19,072 nt of DNA from CAYJAD01 sp964370835 (lineage in GTDB: Bacteria; Desulfobacterota; Desulfovibrionia; Desulfovibrionales; Desulfovibrionaceae), in assembly GCA_964370835.1 (NCBI GenBank), contig CAYJLO010000058.1, forward strand, positions 1 through 19,072, read 5' to 3'. Made by a program: the position numbers and the translations under genes. Within the stretch, counting starts at the first letter, position 1. Each line of letters starts with the position of its first letter. The notes under the pieces are model-generated. The model searched no databases and was not told the DNA's origin. It worked only from the letters and a program-made list of their open reading frames with translations. This document shows positions 16,701-19,072 of the stretch, in pieces.

Positions 16701-17584
16701 AACTCTTGTAACCCCATCAACTCAATTATTGGCTGTGTGACAGAATACATAAGCATAGAAAATCGAGAATATAAAACTTCATCTTCTGCATGTTCTTGGA
16801 AAAATTTCAAATGCTTGAATGCAAGGAGATTTTTATAATCCTCAGATCTAAATAATAGAGCATCTCCGCCCTGTCCTTTATTGTATAAGGTAGGATTTTT
16901 TGCCAAGGCGTGTAATGACAGTGACAGTACAAGAATGGGAAAATCGTCTAAATGCTTATTAAAATCATTCCCTGTTCGTTTAGGATGGCGGTACTCGGCT
17001 GTGCCAAGTTCGGGGGATTTTGTCCCCTCAAGTTCAGGCACAAACATTCCATCATAATCTACAAGCATAAGTTCGTTATCGGGAGTAACAATTATATTAT
17101 CGGGTTTTAAGTCGCCATGTGCCATTTCTTGGTTTAAAAGCCATAAACCCATTTTATCGAATTTATTGGCAATATCTTGAATTGCTTCTTTATTACTTGC
17201 TAAGCAAAGCTTAGCAATATGAACGCCTAAAGTTTCACCCTCAATCCATGGCATGCATAAAACAGGATATTCTGCATCATTCACCCATAGCTCTTGATTA
17301 TAATATTGATAAGGAGCAAAGTAGGGATTATTTTTTATGGTCGCTAAATAGTTGCTAATGGCATGAAAACTTTTATGACGAGTGGCAAGTTCTTTGACAA
17401 AACATTTTATTGCCATAAATTGATTTGTATTGATATTGTGCATTTTAAATACAACAGCAGGGCCACCTGTTGCAAAATAAATATCATTATTAAGGTAACA
17501 TGGTTCAAGATCGTTTAATTTTGCAAAACTTTGCGAAGTTGTTATGGCGTTTTTATAATCAGAAATTAGGGGATATGTTTTCAT
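13760..17584 (-). CDS. Ser/Thr protein kinase fused to a giant leucine-rich repeat array
   Basis: Residues about 25-300 form a Hanks-type kinase with all key elements: a glycine-rich loop (ATGGPAVV, 38-45), lysine in MAIK (K60), the catalytic loop HGDLKPDN (156-163), DYDG in place of DFG (176-179), GTAEYRHP (194-201) and an alpha-F-type DDF (213-215). It should be active. After a short linker, residues about 340-1255 hold 33 complete BspA-type repeats plus a final capped one, with four irregular islands (…SKTILYETP…, …KDKTRLLF…). No signal peptide, membrane segment or zinc ribbon is seen, so kinase and LRR are both cytoplasmic. It lies nine bases after the helicase stop, with AAGAGA as ribosome binding site. 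LRR arrays normally bind proteins or other ligands, so the array is likely the sensor or docking part of the triad (inference). Confidence 0.93.
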   Translation of the reverse strand: MKTYPLISDYKNAITTSQSFAKLNDLEPCYLNNDIYFATGGPAVVFKMHNINTNQFMAIKCFVKELATRHKSFHAISNYLATIKNNPYFAPYQYYNQELWVNDAEYPVLCMPWIEGETLGVHIAKLCLASNKEAIQDIANKFDKMGLWLLNQEMAHGDLKPDNIIVTPDNELMLVDYDGMFVPELEGTKSPELGTAEYRHPKRTGNDFNKHLDDFPILVLSLSLHALAKNPTLYNKGQGGDALLFRSEDYKNLLAFKHLKFFQEHAEDEVLYSRFSMLMYSVTQPIIELMGLQELLEETASLVVEQFFVRQDEKGHWYDTQGVKYSEDKTIVLKAPKKISSINIPKSVTEIGYTAFYGCTSLESIIIPDSVTKIGHKTFYECSSLESIIIPDSVTEIGDEAFYRCTSLTNTTISDSVIKIGYEAFYGCTSLKSIIISDSVREIGYKAFYACTSLTKVIIPNSVTEIRSSVFKDCTSLTSIIIPDSVTKIGSDAFYGCTSLESIRISDSVREIGNEAFYRCTSLTNIIIPDSVTEIGDEAFYACTSLTGIIIPGSVKEIGHKAFRGCSSLTSVIIPNSVKEIGEGVFCGCTSLASIVIPNSETEIRYQVFKDCTSLISITVPDSVREIGDEAFYGCTSLKSIIIPDSVTEIRDEAFYGCTSLTNIIIPDSVTTIGYKAFYACTSLTSIIIPDTVTNRSYFSSAIECNCSLEVCNQSKTTLYEVPKDIIEYTIPSSVTEIGEEAFRDCSSLTSIIIPDSVTKIGNQTFMGCSLLEVYNETKTILYKAPENVMEYVIPDSVREIRKEAFRDCSSLISIKVPDSVREIGEEAFRDCSSLISIIIPDSVTKLRKRVFRDCSSLTNIIIPDSVTEVGNCAFYGCSSLTNIIIPSSVTEIGEGAFIDCSSLLGIVILGLVTEIKDEVFYGCTSLINIVIPDSVTAIEYQAFYSCTSLTNIVIPSSVAQIGYEAFYGCTSLSNIIIPDSVTDIKEGAFHGCSSLSNITIPDSVTEIGDEAFYGCTSLTNIIIPDSVTDRSYFSSAIEYDCLFEVYNQSKTILYETPKNIIKYTIPNSVTEIGDEAFRGCYSLTNVIIPDSVTKIGDEAFCDCTSLTSIVISDSVTEIGKNIFSRCSSLINFEISNKNFYYNSGLLYSKDKTRLLFTIQAVIEKHITILDSVTIIDNEIFSGCNSLISVIIPNSVTKIGDEAFYGCTSLTSMTIPNSVTTIGNYAFYGCTSLTSMVIPDSVMTIGNNAFYILTFPFEIIKQHIFRYGNNIFYR
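13829..16568 (-). repeat. 69-bp coding repeat array (about 34 LRR units)
   Basis: The DNA is a tandem array of 69-bp units, each encoding one 23-residue LRR (consensus IIIPDSVTEIGDEAFYGCTSL with small changes). Units are highly alike at DNA level, for example repeated runs of TGAGTGAAGT and CATAAAAAGC on the plus strand. Variation concentrates at a few positions in the loop before AF and after it (YG, YA, RD, KD, HG). Arrays of this kind expand and contract by recombination and slippage, so copy number may differ between relatives. Confidence 0.92.
14380..15520 (-). repeat. Higher-order segmental duplication inside the LRR array
   Basis: Two irregular blocks around 14380-14515 and 15385-15520 are near copies, about 1005 bp (335 codons) apart. 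In both, the regular repeats are interrupted by RSYFSSAIE followed by a QSKT.LYE.PK.II.YTIP segment. At DNA level 37 bases around 14469 and 15474 differ at a single position. A whole super-unit of repeats plus island was therefore probably duplicated, rather than single repeats only. Confidence 0.75.
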
Positions 17585-17593
17585 TTTTATCTC

Positions 17594-19063
17594 TTAGAGG
17601 GAAACTATTTCAACATGATCTTTATCAATGTCATCTAAAAAAGGAGAATATTTTTGATCGCTTGCAATTATATATAACTGCTCTCTTGCTCTTGTCATTG
17701 AAGTAAACAACTTTCTTCTATGGGTTGAAATATGCTCCTCATCAATATTTTTAGCGTGTTTAGGGTATGGAAAAGATTCATAATTACAATTTAAAATAAA
17801 GACAACATCAAATTCTAAACCTTTTGAAGATGTATAGGTGCATAAAAATAAGCCTGTTTGTTCTATGGGGAGGTCTTTTGACTTTGAGAGAACTTGCGGA
17901 TTATATTTGTGTAAGGTAAGTAAGTGGGCAAAAGATTCAATGTCTGTTTTATTTTTTAATAATAATACAACGGTTTTGAATTCTGCGAGAAGTTTAGGTA
18001 AAAGACTATTCAGAAAACCCCACTGCTCTTTAAAGCTTGTAGCCTTATAGATTATAGGAGTATGGTCACCACGCCTTGCACTTTCAATTTGGGTAAACTC
18101 TTCTCGTTGAGGGTCTTTATCTAACAATGATAATGCAGCTCGTGAAATACTGATTGTGCCACGGTAGTTTCGCTTTAAAACGCAAGTATTTCCTTTAAAT
18201 TGAAAACCTACTTCGTCCCATGTAAAACCACTTTTATATATTTTCTGAGCAGAATCAGCCACTATGGTAATGCTGTTAGTCTGTGGATCAACCAAGCTTT
18301 TTATAACAAGAAGCTGAGCTTTGCTTAAATCTTGTGCTTCATCAACAACGATATGAGTATAGGGAGGTACAAAATTGGGGTCTTCTGCAATAAGATTATA
18401 ACAAATAATGGCATAATCATCAAAATCAATAGATTGCTTTTCGTACAATACGCCATTATATGCTTGTAAAAATTCCCATAACTCTAGTCGTTGAGACTGA
18501 CTTATTCTTTCAGAAGTGCCACGACCTTTACGGCTTACGGCTTGATACTCTTCAAGAGAACTAATAAGTTTACCCTTTATCCAACTTATTTCCTCGGACA
18601 AAAATAACAAACTTTTATCTTCTATTTGTAAATACTTGTTGCTTGAAAGTAAGGTTTTAAGGATATTTTCTTTTTCTTTCGATGATACGGTATGCAAATT
18701 TTTGTATCTATCATAATTTTGCATAAATTTATATGCCCAACGATGAAAGTTGGTGATATAAGCATTTAGTGGCCTGTTTTCATGTATTTCATCATTATAG
18801 CAATTCACAACATCTTTTTTTAGATTTTCCAGATAGTTGGAAAGAAGCCTATTATATGTAAAAATAGCTGTTTTATTTTTATTGAATAAATCTGAATGAT
18901 TATCCATAAGATATTTTGCACGATGCAAGGAAATCGTTGTTTTACCACTACCGGCAACACCTTTCACCAAAATTGCTCCCTTGGCAGGAAGTTTTAATAC
19001 TTTTTCTTGCTCAGGCTGAAGTGTTATTGAGGGAGATTGAGCATTATGTGCAGTTTTAGCCAT
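17594..19063 (-). CDS. Compact UvrD/Rep-type SF1 helicase
   Basis: The 489 residues contain the superfamily I helicase motifs in order: Q-type glutamine in QPEQE, Walker A GVAGSGKT (35-42), VVDEAQD (about 236-242), LKRNYRGT (about 293-300), TSSKGLEFD (about 410-418) and TSMTRARE (about 452-460). It is much shorter than UvrD or Rep (about 670-720) and appears to lack the large 1B/2B insertions, like small defence-associated UvrD-like helicases. It would unwind or translocate on DNA. It is the first visible gene of the signalling operon, nine bases before the kinase. No ribosome binding site is visible in the nine remaining bases, which are open in frame, so the real start may lie beyond the window. 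Confidence 0.88.
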   Translation of the reverse strand: MAKTAHNAQSPSITLQPEQEKVLKLPAKGAILVKGVAGSGKTTISLHRAKYLMDNHSDLFNKNKTAIFTYNRLLSNYLENLKKDVVNCYNDEIHENRPLNAYITNFHRWAYKFMQNYDRYKNLHTVSSKEKENILKTLLSSNKYLQIEDKSLLFLSEEISWIKGKLISSLEEYQAVSRKGRGTSERISQSQRLELWEFLQAYNGVLYEKQSIDFDDYAIICYNLIAEDPNFVPPYTHIVVDEAQDLSKAQLLVIKSLVDPQTNSITIVADSAQKIYKSGFTWDEVGFQFKGNTCVLKRNYRGTISISRAALSLLDKDPQREEFTQIESARRGDHTPIIYKATSFKEQWGFLNSLLPKLLAEFKTVVLLLKNKTDIESFAHLLTLHKYNPQVLSKSKDLPIEQTGLFLCTYTSSKGLEFDVVFILNCNYESFPYPKHAKNIDEEHISTHRRKLFTSMTRAREQLYIIASDQKYSPFLDDIDKDHVEIVSL

Positions 19064-19072
19064 ATTACATTC

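Noticed and set aside
12960..17584. Surface BspA/LrrA adhesins
   Set aside because: Neither LRR protein has a signal peptide, membrane segment or sorting signal, and one has an N-terminal kinase, so a cytoplasmic role is more likely.

Overview
The window is AT-rich. Every gene I accept lies on the minus strand, so transcription runs from base 19072 towards base 1. Ribosome binding sites are mostly good AGGAG-type. No tRNA, rRNA, CRISPR array or complete transposase gene was seen. BspA-type leucine-rich repeats, a YoeB/DinJ-like toxin-antitoxin pair and low G+C suggest an anaerobic low-GC bacterium, such as a Negativicutes or Clostridia Firmicute or a Treponema-like spirochaete. The sequence does not decide between them. 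The region reads as an accessory defence island.

Reading in the direction of transcription, a signalling operon comes first (19063 to about 11077). It encodes a compact UvrD/Rep-type SF1 helicase, a 1274-residue protein made of an intact Ser/Thr kinase fused to about 34 leucine-rich repeats, a stand-alone cytoplasmic LRR protein, a TerY-like von Willebrand A protein with a complete MIDAS, a PP2C phosphatase and a tiny ORF. Kinase, vWA and PP2C together match the published TerY-P triad. The unusual part is the giant LRR array on the kinase, where the typical triad kinase has (as I recall) a zinc ribbon.

Next comes a 195-bp MITE-like element (10924-11118) with perfect 15-bp terminal inverted repeats and a 9-bp target duplication. 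It alters the end of the tiny ORF and sits just upstream of a near-consensus promoter (10866-10894).

That promoter serves a tightly packed second operon of four genes (506, 668, 333 and 1764 codons), ending in a huge SF2 helicase with a DUF1998-type cysteine-rich C-terminus. Gene order and sizes resemble DruB-DruC-DruD-DruE of Druantia type I, without a recognisable DruA. The first three genes are unidentified by motif, apart from a CoiA-like zinc finger in the first and a degenerate P-loop-like domain in the second.

At the left end lies a YoeB-family toxin with a DinJ/RelB-type antitoxin, which has its own strong promoter and operator-like repeats.

Working model (inference): the LRR-kinase senses or binds an invader or partner, and phosphorylation balanced by the PP2C and coordinated by the vWA protein gates the DruE-like DNA-processing machinery. 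The toxin-antitoxin pair may stabilise the island. The coupling of an LRR sensor kinase and TerY-P triad to a DruBCDE-like set is the most promising candidate for an undescribed system.
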